From Hofstenia miamia (Eukaryota > Xenacoelomorpha > Acoela), in assembly GCA_004352715.1 (NCBI GenBank), contig SCFE01000078.1, forward strand, positions 1,753,353 to 1,817,352: a stretch of DNA of 64,000 nt, given 5' to 3'. Numbering within the stretch: the stretch's first letter is position 1; each line of letters opens with the position of its first letter. The notes under the pieces were generated by a model, which saw nothing but the letters and a program-made list of their open reading frames with translations, made no database searches and was not told the DNA's origin. Below, piece by piece: positions 44,470-55,849 of the stretch. A program made the position numbers and the translations under genes.

Positions 44470-45880
44470 TCAAACACTACAATTAATCGCTCTGAAAAAA
44501 AATCAATTTCAACACATTTATACCATCTTTGAATATGCAAATTTTTGCCTTTGCTTTTCTACTGTTCTAATTACAAACGTCCTAATGTTGACAAAATGGC
44601 AAAAAATATTTTGCATGTAGTCTACGGATTATATTTATTATTTGTTACAAAGCAATATAAGCTTCAAAACAAAAGTCTATCTCATGCAATCCCTATTAAA
44701 ATTAATCATTGAAAATTATAAGCATTAAATGTTCCCTTACCCAAATTCAATGGTAAAAATGTTTCTGTCAAAAGTCTAGGCACATAAACAAAAACTTACT
44801 TGAATTTTGATTGCTTTGCCAATAACATTGACAATTCAATATGATTTGAAAACTTCAAATACGCATATAAAAAGCCAATCACTGTTTATTTAATTGTAGC
44901 CATCAGCTTTTATTACACCATCCATTTTCAAATTTTCTTTCAAATATTTTTCTGAGTACAAGAGCTCATTACACATAATTGTCTTAAGCAGTTTCTGATC
45001 ATTCAAGGCTTATACTAAGAGATCGTATCCTCGAAGCAACAGCCACATGAATGCATGTGCTTCAACAGAAAAAGGGGAAATATGTGTTTTCTGTTGGGAC
45101 TTTCACTAGGCTGAATTTATTTTTGACCATTTTTTAGTGACATATCAAAATGACTATAGACAGGAAAATAAATTATGTCAAATGCAAAGTAATAGAAAGA
45201 TGAGATTGACACTTGATAAAACATAGCAGTAGTTTACAGAAAGGGAGAGGTTTTCAAAATTGATTTTGATTGATTAAATCAAACCATTTTCAGCAAAAAA
45301 TGAAATATTTTAAAAATGAAGGTCAATTTTTGAATATTTTGATAAATTTCGTGAGGCTTCACTGTCCTTTTCGCCACTTACTTGATCACGATAGAGATGT
45401 CCTCTAATTAGAAAATTCTGCATACGCTGCTGAAACATAGGATGGCAAACTGAGGTTGACGAGGTAATAATTGGTATTTAACACCTTGGGTTATATTGCA
45501 CCTTGTTGATTCTTCTATGGTATTGGATAAAAATTGGTTATACTTTCCAAATATTAGTTGTATTCTCAAGGCTAGAATAGAAATGCAGATTAGTAATAGA
45601 AATATTTAAATGTAAACTTTCCAAATGAACACTTCTTAGAAAAACAGCTACTTAGGCCTAATAAAAGAGTTCCTTTAAAAACTAATTATGCTATATTCAA
45701 GCTAATTTTTCGTTTAGGTTAGCGAAGAATAGAGCAAATCAAATAGGTTGAAAATATAGGTAATGTGTCACTCTTGTATTACTGACATTCAAAAAATACA
45801 TTTAGGGAGAAAGCACAAATCACATATTCAAATACATATTTCACAAAAATGTTGAAAGAGATACACTTACAGAATTATAA
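44470..45880. other. Cargo of the composite hAT, no gene recognised
   Basis: AT-rich DNA with no similarity to the hAT ends that I can see. No coding signal. Confidence 0.5.
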
Positions 45881-45882
45881 AT

Positions 45883-46850
45883 TTAGAAAATTAGTGGAAA
45901 ATAAAATGAATGTATCACAGCATTTGTTAAATGGTCATTTGCTGCCCCCTGAGAAAAAATATTCGGGGGTGCATCACCCCCGGTTAGCTGGACCCCTGTG
46001 TGCACCCTTGTAAAAATAACGGTTGTTTTCGAAGATCTGTACTGCAATAGTTTTGTATTTTGATGTAATAATACATTGATTTCCCATGACATTTTATTAA
46101 ACGTTTTAATATATGGAAATTGTGCGAGTTCGCCCAATGTAATTTCTGCGTTTCGAAAGGAATGGCGTGTGGCAGTAATCAATTTTTCGAAAAGCGGTGT
46201 AAAATTCTTGTTTGATTGCATGACGTCGTTCCTTCCAGCAGTGATAATCACCTTCTTTATATTGTTCCTTTTGATAAATTATGTTTGAAATTTCTTTGAT
46301 TGTAGCTCCAGGATATGAATGAATGGTGACATCGTGATCTTTCACAAGTTTATTTGCCCTCAAATTGCGATACATTGATGTTCCAATTATCAATGTATCC
46401 GAAGTTTCTTTGATATGTTTGACTTTTCGTTGGTTTGTTTCACTTTTTTCTGGAGCATTTGTTTCGGAAACATTGTCGCTGTTGTCCAATTAGTGTTTGA
46501 TGTTACTAGTGGTGAGCGTGTTTCTTCTGAAAGGGATGGCGATTCTTCAATATTTGAGATTTTCCAAAGTAGGTAGTTTTTGAGTAGTTCATACCTTGAT
46601 AATGTGCCAAAAGGTGCAGCTAACTTAGCGGCGGTGATGCGTTTTTGCGAATCAAAATCTCCAATAAACTGAGAACTGTTAATTGTATTTAGTAGAGGGC
46701 GCTCGCTAGACCCGACTATCTCAGAGAGAAGCAGGATTGGTTGAGATTGGTTGTCGCAACATTTGCAATGGAGTTTGTTACTGGCCAGATTATAATCCCA
46801 AACTGAGCATTGTCCAGGTAAACTTGCGATTAGTGCGCTTGCACTAACTC
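45883..46850 (-). pseudogene. SGNH/GDSL-hydrolase ORF1-like protein, frameshifted
   Basis: Minus strand. An upstream part carries a Cys-rich segment (KLHCKCCDNQSQPILLL) and SRYELLKNYLLW. After a stop near 46493, MDNSDNVSETNAPEKSE leads to DTLIIGTSMYRNLRANKL (SGNH block I, here GTS), SYPGATIKEIS and, in the next frame, IITAGRNDVM (block III, G-x-N-D). SGNH esterase domains are known in ORF1 of some CR1-like LINEs. The frame changes near 46250, so the protein is broken. It lies inside the hAT cargo, and LINE G has no such ORF1 preserved. Confidence 0.65.
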
Positions 46851-46884
46851 TATCTCAACCCATTTACAATTTGAAACACTGAAA

Positions 46885-47030
46885 TTAATTGCCACTGCAC
46901 TGTAGGCCTAGTAGACTGTATTTAATTGTCCATGCACTGTATGCTTAGCGGCAAAAAATTTCTTGATAATTGCCACTGCACTGTACACTTATCAAAATGA
47001 GATAAATTGCGACTGCTCTGTATGCTTCAC
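46885..47030. repeat. Imperfect tandem repeat around CCACTGCACTGTA
   Basis: Four units: GCCACTGCACTGTAGGC, GTCCATGCACTGTATGC, GCCACTGCACTGTACAC and GCGACTGCTCTGTATGC, spaced 35-55 bases. It sits upstream (in minus sense) of the SGNH ORF, a plausible 5' UTR repeat of its parent LINE. Confidence 0.75.
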
Positions 47031-47212
47031 GGTTGGGGCAGTGTTGACCATTTTAACTTTATTTAAACTTTATTATCCTTTTAAACCTCATCACTTTTGT
47101 TTAAACTCAAGTTTAAACTTTAGCATTTATGCTTAAACTTTAAAAATAAACTTTGAAACTTCAATTTCAAACTGAGATTTCGAGAACAAATTATCTTTGA
47201 TAGTCCTCATGC

Positions 47213-48920
47213 TTATTCGGTTTCTTCAGTTTTCGGAGAAGAATTTCGCAGCTGAAAACGCCCTCTCACAGTTGGCAGGCGATGGCATAACCCATAAGAG
47301 GCGACGAGCCACCCCTTGTAGTCGTGGATAATTGTTTTGAGCATCATACTTGCGGAAGAACTTAAAAACTGATATTTTAGCATCCACGTAGTACAAAAAA
47401 TCTCGCAATTCTTCTTCAATAGAGTTGAACCTCGTATTAAAAGAGTTATCCAAATTCACTTTTTTTGATGGGTTCGAGCACGCACTGAAGATATCTTCAA
47501 TAGGATCCATTGGTGCTGTTTCAATAAATGAAAGTTCTTCACCCACAACCTCTCCTGTTTCCATAATGGCTTGATCAGCAATGTACTTCACCGCAAGTTC
47601 TTGTTCACTCTGAGTCAAAAATGAACGGTGATCCTTTGAAGATTAATCAAACAACATGCCAGAGTTACCACTGAGAAGGACGAAAACCTTCTATCAAGCG
47701 TAAGAGAGTTTTGAAGTCTTGACAAAAACATTTTGACTAGATCGTGCAAGTTATTGTTAAGTGACGAACGTTGACAATGTCCAATTGGCGAATATCACAA
47801 ACTGTGTTGTCTGATATGGGGTGCTACTTTCAAAAAACCTTCCAATTTCCATAAGCTTTTGATGAACTTTAAACATCTGAGTTATAGCAAGATTATCGAG
47901 GCAACTATAAGCACGCGGGTTCTCTTCACGTTTTGCGTTTAGTTCTGTCAACTTCGTCGTAACCCATTTCAATTGAGCGTGGTGACCGTACCAGCGTGTT
48001 TTGCTAAGTTTAGGGCCATTTAAATTCGAACAGAAGCTGTTTAATTGGGTAAAAAACGGCATGTCATTAGTGGCATCAAGGATTGAATTGTTCAATTTGT
48101 GAGCGCCACATCCAACAAATGTTATGAAATCCTTGTGACCTTCTATGACAAGATGCGATTCAACAACAAAAGTTTCTTCCGATTCTGACTCGCTTGATAT
48201 TGCGTCGTCGTTTGCGTCATTTGTAACCATTTCTTTGAAAATACGAGCACTTGCAATCATTGCCGCGCAATTGTCGCTTTGAAACGCGATACAATTCTTA
48301 GGATCAAGTTTTAGGCCTTCCAAAACCTGCTTCACTTCAAGAGCTGTCACACTTGCCTTTGTATTGGGCACAACTTTGAAATTAACCACTTGGAGCATTG
48401 GTTCCCATGCATCAGAAATCCATGAAATTGAAATGACTATCACGTTTTGACCTCGGATGTTGCTCCAATTGTCGAGTTGGACTCCGTATGAAGGGAGATT
48501 CGCAATCTGATCCAACTTCTCTTTCGCCAATGTTGATATACAACACTTTATAGTTTTGTAGTTCGAAATCGATATTGTATAACACTATTCAGAAAATTCC
48601 GGTTTTTGGCATCTAAAGATATTCATTGGTAACCCAGTCTGAGCACAAGATTGACTAATTGCTTCATTGGCGATTTCGGCTTCAGACTTGGCTTTAAAAG
48701 AAGTGCTGATTCTCGATTGGTTTTGAGATACAACAGTTTCTAATTCATTCTTTTTTTCCATATGATAAGCAGTAAAGTGTTGTACGGAATGACTCAAGAA
48801 AATCTTTTCGGTAATACCAGGTAAAGCACAGGCACACAAAGTGCATTCATAATTTTCTTGAGCGTTTTTCTTGAGGTAATTTTCGTATGACAAACGTTTT
48901 TCAGTTTTCGGACGAACCAT
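47213..48920 (-). pseudogene. hAT transposase with BED-type zinc finger
   Basis: 48920-48585: MVRPKTEKRLSYENYLKKN, then a C-x2-C ... H-x-H finger (ECTLCACALP ... HSVQHFTAYH). 48530-47757: GVQLDNWSNIRG (first catalytic Asp), AFQSDNCAAM (second), GCGAHKLNNSILDAT and the SKTRWYGH (RW) motif. 47618-47213: the dimerisation block YPRLQGVARRLL and SPANCERAFSAAKFFSEN. This is the full domain order of a hAT transposase, broken by only a few stops (near 48583 and 47640-47756), so the copy is young or has sequencing errors. Confidence 0.88.
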
Positions 48921-49344
48921 CAGATCTGCAAATTATTTAAAAATTAATTGTAAATATAACTTCAAGTATTAAAAAGATGGTAAAACGAAACGAACGGCGT
49001 AGTAAATGCGTTTAGTTATTAATTTGCAAGCATTGTACATGTAATAGTTAACAGCGTCTTCCACGTGCAGTGAAGGCATAAATGAATTCCATCTTTTCTG
49101 TAACGTGATTGGCTAAAATTCGGCGCACATATTTTACTCATTGCGATTTGTGCTAGACAGTGTAATTCCTTCATGTATTGACATGACGTAATCGGCCATT
49201 TTGAAGTTTAAATAAATGCTCTCATTTAAACTTAAGTTTAAACTTGAAAGTTTAAAAAAATGTGAGTTAGATTAAACTTTCATTTAAACTTAAGTTTAAA
49301 TAAAGTTCAAACTTAAATTTAAAATGTTCAACACTGGTATACAT

Positions 49345-50905
49345 GCATATGTGAAATTACTCAATACAATTGCGGAAATAAGAGCTTTTCATCTGGTCAC
49401 TTTTTTTTTTACTTGCTTTAAGCAGTGCACGCCAGTTGCCATACTTCTAATCTTATTTTTCATGAAGCTGCTGAAACTCAAGTCATTTTCGATTTCCACA
49501 CCTAAATTACTCACTTTATATGTTTGTGGAATTGGTTGCACATCATCAGAGATTTTTAAAGATATTGTGCTGGCGACTTCTTTTATATCATTTGGCTAAA
49601 TATAATGAATTTTTTTTCCCCTATTCATTGAAAGTTTATTCTCATCAAAATATTGTTTGGATGTTGTTCTCTAGATTTTTTGTTTCTGTAATTGGACTTG
49701 TATTCCTACTTATGATACATGTATCATCTGCATACTGCAGTAAATCTGCGTCCTTAACGTAGTCAGCCATGTCATTAATATATAACGTAAACAGGATCGG
49801 GCCCATTACGGTTCATTGTGGAACGCCTTTGCTTGTTTTTATATATTTTGAAAATGTGCTATTTATTTTTACTCTTTGTTGTCTGTTACTTAGAAACCTA
49901 CTTATTAGAGGGCGGGCTTCATTGTCAAATCCATAACACAAGAATTTCTTATCGAGAATTTCAAAGTTTATGCTGTCGAAAGCCTTGTTTAAGTCCAGCA
50001 AAGCTATACTGCTGCAGGTATTCTTATTAATGTAATAGCGTGTGCTCTCTACTAATTTTAGTAACGCATCTGTAGTGCTAAAACCTTCATGAAATCCAAA
50101 CTGGTTTAAAGCTAGAATATCATTATATTTCAAATATTTGTTTATTTGACTACATAAAAGTTTCTCAAATATTTTAGAAAACGGGTTCGTAATTGCTACA
50201 GGCCTGTAATTCACTACATTTGTTAAGTCTCCTTTTTTAAATATTGGAGTGATGTCTGACTTCTTGAGTACATCAGGAAATTCTGATGAGTTTATTGCAT
50301 AATTGCTTGCAAACAATACATATTTGTCAAAGTATTTTGAATACTTTTTAATAATAAATATTGGGATCCCACTTCTTCCAGATGATATATTTGGATCTAG
50401 CTTAGCTTAGCTCAAAGCTGTTTATGTACTGAAAGCTAAATGTTGTACTTGGAGGTTTTATTTTATTTTGGTATTTTACCACTTTTCCATTGTATGTTCC
50501 TAACTGCTTAAAACTTTCATTTAAATGATTGGCTATGGCATTTATGTTTTGGCACATGGTATTCTCAATTTTGATTTCCTTTATATTGCAAGACATTCCT
50601 TTTTCCTTGGCTAAAAAACGGTTTATAAACTTCCATTTGGATTTTGCCTGGGTTAATCTGTCATAAAAGTGCTTTCTCTGTAGATCTCTGTGTTATTTTA
50701 CATTTCATTAACCTGCTTTTAACTTCTTTGTAATACTCTGTGTTTATGCGTGAGTTGTTTGTATTTAGAATTTTTAAAGCTCTCTTCTTTTCATCTTCTA
50801 GGCCTTTAATTTTGTTATTGTAAGTCAAATTGCATTTATTTACCTTAATGTATCTGCACTTAACTGTGGCTACGTTATTTAAACATATCATTTGAGCTGT
50901 TCAAC
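49345..50905 (-). pseudogene. LINE G, linker and reverse transcriptase (5'-truncated)
   Basis: Minus strand: linker pieces at 50891-50661 and 50596-50402, then reverse transcriptase 50316-49813 with VLKKSDITPIFKKGD, NYRPVAITNPFSKIFEKLL, LLDLNKAFDSINFEI (motif A) and KGVPQ. Further palm and thumb sequence is frameshifted down to 49345, where it meets the hAT target repeat. The protein sense resumes at 44146. No endonuclease is present upstream of 50905. Confidence 0.85.
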
Positions 50906-53900
50906 GTATATATATTTAATTCCACGCAACATTCTCAAGACAATATACAAAGGATTTATATGCTTATGGTATAGAGCAGATTTTATGCATATTTGGATTG
51001 GGACTGTTTTTCTTGCATTTTCCATCGTATTTCATACGCGAATATCATAGATGCCAAATATTTCACTGAATTTTAAATGTCCCCCAACAACTCGAAACTC
51101 AAGACTCACAAATATTCGAAATTTTAAAACTTATTTACTTCTGGACGACAACTTATTTATGAATTGTGTTTCATTACGGTATCTTTCAGTTTCGTCCTGC
51201 AGCTATAACGCAACTGTAAGGCCGACTATTTCTTTGCATTCATGTTGAGATACTCGATAATATCATAGAACTAATATCTTGGTGGAAATCCAAAGAAAGC
51301 TGAATGCTATGATAATATTTGCACAAGTTATAAAGAACAAAAATCCATGCAATTGATGTTAATCCTTTAAATAAGTGCTTCTAATCTAGGTGGGGTTAAA
51401 TTCAAGCACCACAACGAATGTTCATTACTGTATATCACTTGAAGCAATATTTATTTGTCTATTGGTATAAAAGTATATAACTTGATAATTGAATGTTTTT
51501 CCTTTAGTGTAGTTTTTATACATATTATAAAGAATATTTTCGTAATTTCGGCGCATTGTTTGATGACGCATATTTCGGGATATTTTTTAGCATATAAATC
51601 CTCGCCCTGCCCATAATTGACAACACATCAAACAGTATAAAAATAATGAATAGAAACTTCACTGCATTGCTTGTATGACATTGTAAAATATATAAATTAC
51701 TTTATTTCGTCTTCTAAGGTTATAACGCGGGCTTCTTACGTTACAATATAATGTACATAAATTCTATTTTATTATTAAAGCAAGATCAATTAATTTAATG
51801 TGTTATATTTTATGTAGTGTTGTAATTTCTACATGAAGGTTAGTGTTACACGAAATACATATACATAGATACATAGAATCGATCTAATGTACATCAAACA
51901 AATTATTTTAAGATCCTAGATCCTCGAACAACAACAACAAATATTCAGACCTCATATGTCCGGCCCGTGCCCCTTACGGGCCCTACCCCAGCTTATGAAT
52001 GATTACCGATTCGTTATGCCTAGCAAGCAGGAGCTAGATTATCGAAAATTGAGAAAACTTTAACACTTTCTAGCAGATGAATTAAACTCTCTATGTGCTA
52101 AAATCATTTAACATCATTTACCTACTGGAATTTTTGTGGGTTGCACCCATTATCAAATTGTTTTTTATTGTCATTGGCAGTTGGCAGTTGTATTTTAATG
52201 CATTTCTACACATAATCCGTTTTTCCTCTTATGTCATGATACTGAGTATCATACTATTAGTAAATATATTATTTTTAATTCATTCTTTACTCTGTGCAGT
52301 ATATATTGAATTTCTTCAGTAGGAGTGGGTTCTTAAGTACATTATCAATAAAAGTTGTTGTGATAGTAATTTAAAGTAATACATTGCAATAATCTATTGC
52401 TCACGCGTCAAATATTGTAATAATTTATTGTTAAGAATATAATAGCTTGATGAGAATCTCTATTTAGAACTGAAAATACTGTCCATAATAACAAATAATA
52501 ATTGCAATAATATATTTTTTTGCACGAATTTTACTTTTGACTAGAATTATTGCAATTATATATATATATATATATATATAACAATATTAAGAAATGAAAT
52601 TTTTTAACCATGTTTTACGCAGGTTACAACGTTTGACAAAAATCTGAGTTTAAATTTATTGTTGAAAAAATCACACTTCATAAAACTTTTACTTTATCTC
52701 AATATCAATTATAAAAAAAAATTGTTTTTCATTATTCCTTTACACTTTGAGCCATTTTGAAAACAATTATTATTTAATTTCATGACATCACATTTAAAAT
52801 TTGGAATTTTATAATACTTTTGCAGGAACCATAAATTAATAGCACGTTTTAAATATGTTCTACGCTGTGTAAAGCATAGACATATAGTACACATTCTTGA
52901 ATTTTAAAAACTGCATAACCATTATAATTCTAATTTGACTAAGTTGCTTTCCCTTGTTCAAAACTGTGAGCTTCACCTAAAAGGAATTCCGTATTCAAAT
53001 GAGACTTTTAATCCATCACTACTTATAATTATAATAGGTTTTAAGTAAGATATGAATTTATTTATAGCTGTAGAATTTACATTGGAATTCCATTAAGTCA
53101 AATTCTCTAAGGAAACATTCTTCTGTACATTTGTGGATTCCGGTATACACTTTTCAATATATTTCAACTACTGTAAGAGAAGTCACTTTCCTAGCAAAAG
53201 TTAGTTAAGACATGTCCTCTTCTTTTGACAAATTACTCATTTTTTATTGCAGTACATTAATATATAAAGTCATTGTCTATAAACTCTAATACATAAATCC
53301 CAACCAAGCCAAGTCTTTGTTTAGATGTACTTGCAAGTTTAGCTAAAGCATACTTGGGTTTCTTCAAATTGCTCCTCCTCATGAGCCAATTTTTTTGGAT
53401 GAATTAATTACCTAGAATGGTAAAAAAAATTGCATTCTAGATATATAATTCAATACTATTGTTCACGTCATGCGAATTGTTGCTGATGAATTTAGAGAAA
53501 ATTTTTTTCGCTCATAAATGTATATTTTAATACGTAAATATATATATATATATATATGATTATCTTGTCATATAAAATTTTCCTTTGTAAGTTTCTCGAT
53601 TTAGCGGTGTTCTCTTAATCATGTTTATTCTTCAATATTTCCACATATGCTAATCGGAAGTTTGGTAATTACGTTATTGTTAAGTAAAGGATTCTTGATT
53701 TACAATTGAAAATCCTGTCAATACTTACAATCAACTCGGTATTTCTTTCTAAAATTGTTTGAAACATATCTTAAAAGACTCAAAATCTGAAAAAAGTCTT
53801 ACCAACATTAAATATTTTTAATATTTAACGGAATTACGATCTGCTCTATCAATTATAGCAAAGCGAATGTTTAATGTTTATTTCTGAGCTAGTAGCCATG

Positions 53901-54200
53901 TATCTACAAAGTTAAACAACCTGTTATGTTTGGCATGATAAAAAACAGAAATGCATTTTCATTTTTGAGGGTATTCAATTTTCTGCAATTATAACTCGTA
54001 TTATAAAACTTAGGTACAATGTGTGCATTATTGTGTGACGTTTAGGGAATGACCTTCAATGTTGAATAGCTCATGCCTTCTCAAAATTTAGTTAAACGTT
54101 TATCTATATTGGTGAACTTAACAATTCGATGTCATATACGTTAATAAATTCCTTAATTATTTGTCCTTAATAAACATTGCATTCATTTCCTTGTCACCTT
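50906..54200. other. Intergenic, no gene recognised
   Basis: AT-rich DNA. A GC-rich hairpin GGCCCGTGCCCCTTACGGGCC is at about 51962, a (TA)n tract at 52556-52580 and a shorter one at 53538-53556. Short ORFs here look random. Confidence 0.5.
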
Positions 54201-54207
54201 TTGTGAA

Positions 54208-54606
54208 ATGCCTCGAACAAATTTTTGCTCCTGTACCTCGCGAGCATCTCTTGACCACTATGGCTATGCGAAATCAACTTGGCGACTTCAAAACTTTTGT
54301 CAACATAATAAACATGGTTTTGAATTGCACCATTTAAGGTTTACGTTTTATTTACATTTATTTTGTAATTTGGACTCGAATAATCGTATCAGTTTTTGGA
54401 AGTTATGTTTGAATATTTCCACTTTAAATCATTTCTTACATATGAATGCAAAATCAAATTGGGAAACGTTGTATTCTAAAACTGAAACCCTTACAGATGC
54501 CTTTAACGAATTTGAATGTTGTTCAAAGATGAAAATTTCCGAACGTTTAAAATTATTCTCCAGGTTAAGGATACGTGTGTATCATTTTTGTCATTTGTTA
54601 GGATAA
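54208..54606 (+). CDS. Hypothetical 132-residue ORF upstream of STRAD
   Basis: Begins MPRTNFCSCTSRASLDHYGY; Cys- and His-rich with no recognised domain. It is on the STRAD strand, 175 bases before the STRAD ATG and in a different exon context. It might be part of a 5' exon, an unknown small protein or chance. No splice donor joins it cleanly to STRAD. Confidence 0.25.
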   Translation: MPRTNFCSCTSRASLDHYGYAKSTWRLQNFCQHNKHGFELHHLRFTFYLHLFCNLDSNNRISFWKLCLNISTLNHFLHMNAKSNWETLYSKTETLTDAFNEFECCSKMKISERLKLFSRLRIRVYHFCHLLG

Positions 54607-54781
54607 TTTTTCACCATTACTCTAATCAGAAACGGAGATTTCATATTTCTATATTTATTTGTATAATTTTGTGTTAATTTTCAGAATGCACATTTTATCC
54701 TTCAGTCATCCTATATTATTACTTCTATAATGAAAATATATATAATCTTTGAAGCGTATTTGCTAAACTAATTCCTTTAGC

Positions 54782-55849
54782 ATGTCAGCTGCTATTCTTC
54801 CTGATTATGCCATAGTTCAACCACTGACTCCTCGAACATTTCCAAAGGGAACGTTTGGATTAATTTATTTAGCCAACAAAAAGGGTTCGTATCAGAAATG
54901 CGCTTTGAGGTGTGTTGATCTTTCTGAAACTGAAGACGATGAGTTGCAATTGTTAAGGAATGACATCTTAATGCTGGGAAGTTTATGTCATCCCAATATA
55001 ATGTGCTACGAATCTAACTACTTGAAAGGGAAGGATTTGTACATTTCTATGCCCTATGCAGATTATGGATCATTGCGCAATTTGCTTAATCAGGATTTCC
55101 CTTTTGGAATGAATGCCGATATAATCAGTTACATTTTGCAGTGTGTGCTGGATGCCGTTATTTATTTACATAAAAACAGTATTCTTCATCGAAGAATACA
55201 AGCTAAGAATATATTAATTGATAAATTCGGAAAGGTTTTATTAACTGGCTTTGAGTTTGCAGTCAAGCTTGCCGAAAACGGTCATCGCGTTAAAAAGTTG
55301 CATGATTTCCCTCAAAAAACAGTCGACTTTTTACCTTGGTGTGCACCCGAAGTCTTAAAGCAAGATCTTGAAGGCTATAATGGATCCAGTGATATTTATA
55401 GTTTGGGGGTGACTACATGTGAGTTAGCTAATGGAGTAATTCCCTATCAAACAATTCCCACTCTGGCTTTATTGGAAAAGATTAGTGGATACCATCCGAG
55501 GCTATTGGATCAGTTGACGATGGCAAATGAACCTGAAGAAACAATTGATCAAGTTTATAGGCAAAAGAAATTTTCTCTGGCGTTCCATGAGTTTGTCAAT
55601 TTTTGCTTAAGACAAGAAGCGGAATCTAGACCTTCTGCTATTTGGCTTAGAACGCATGCCTTTGTAAAGGCTGGTGCTCGCAATAACATTGATCATGTTA
55701 CCTGCCTATTGCCAAATCCACCACTAATGAATGATTCTAGCAATGATGCTTCTAATACTGTTATGGATTCTATCCAAGAGGATGATGTTGGTGAAGCATT
55801 AGCTTGTCTGAGCATACATGAAATTTGCTGGGACTTTGATAATTTGTAA
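54782..55849 (+). CDS. STRAD: STRAD pseudokinase (LKB1/STK11 adaptor), complete, single exon
   Basis: The 355-residue STE20-related adaptor is known to bind and activate LKB1 together with MO25 in the cytoplasm, acting upstream of AMPK. Seen: a degenerate Gly loop FPKGTFGLIYL (20-30); Arg43 at the VAIK lysine (CALRCVDL); HRRIQAKN (136-143) in place of HRD; TGF (155-157) in place of DFG; LPWCAPEVLKQDLEGYN (184-200) and SDIYSLGVTTCELANG (203-218), the best-conserved STRAD blocks; SRPSA (282-286). CWDFDNL ends the protein, and the WDF matches the C-terminal WEF of human STRAD-alpha that docks on MO25. An intron-type acceptor (cctttag) sits one base before the ATG, so the 5' UTR is spliced or trans-spliced. 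The coding region has no introns. Whether it is the STRADA/B ancestor or a duplicate is unknown. Confidence 0.95.
   Translation: MSAAILPDYAIVQPLTPRTFPKGTFGLIYLANKKGSYQKCALRCVDLSETEDDELQLLRNDILMLGSLCHPNIMCYESNYLKGKDLYISMPYADYGSLRNLLNQDFPFGMNADIISYILQCVLDAVIYLHKNSILHRRIQAKNILIDKFGKVLLTGFEFAVKLAENGHRVKKLHDFPQKTVDFLPWCAPEVLKQDLEGYNGSSDIYSLGVTTCELANGVIPYQTIPTLALLEKISGYHPRLLDQLTMANEPEETIDQVYRQKKFSLAFHEFVNFCLRQEAESRPSAIWLRTHAFVKAGARNNIDHVTCLLPNPPLMNDSSNDASNTVMDSIQEDDVGEALACLSIHEICWDFDNL

Larger units (their letters stand above)
44155..49336 (-). mobile_element. Composite hAT transposon, 5.2 kb, with perfect 8-bp target duplication
   Basis: Left end CAGTGTTGACCGTTTTAA (44155) and right end TTAAAATGTTCAACACTG (ending 49336) are inverted. 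GTATACAT flanks both (44147-44154 and 49337-49344). A second left end starts at 47039 and has no matching target repeat. So the outer pair of ends defines the insertion, with 2.6 kb of other DNA between the two left ends. Both ends are packed with TTTAAACTT-type subterminal repeats. Confidence 0.85.

Noticed and set aside
47039-49336. Inner hAT as an independent insertion with its own target duplication
   Set aside because: The octamer left of 47039 (GTTGGGG-type) does not match GTATACAT on the right; only the outer pair matches.
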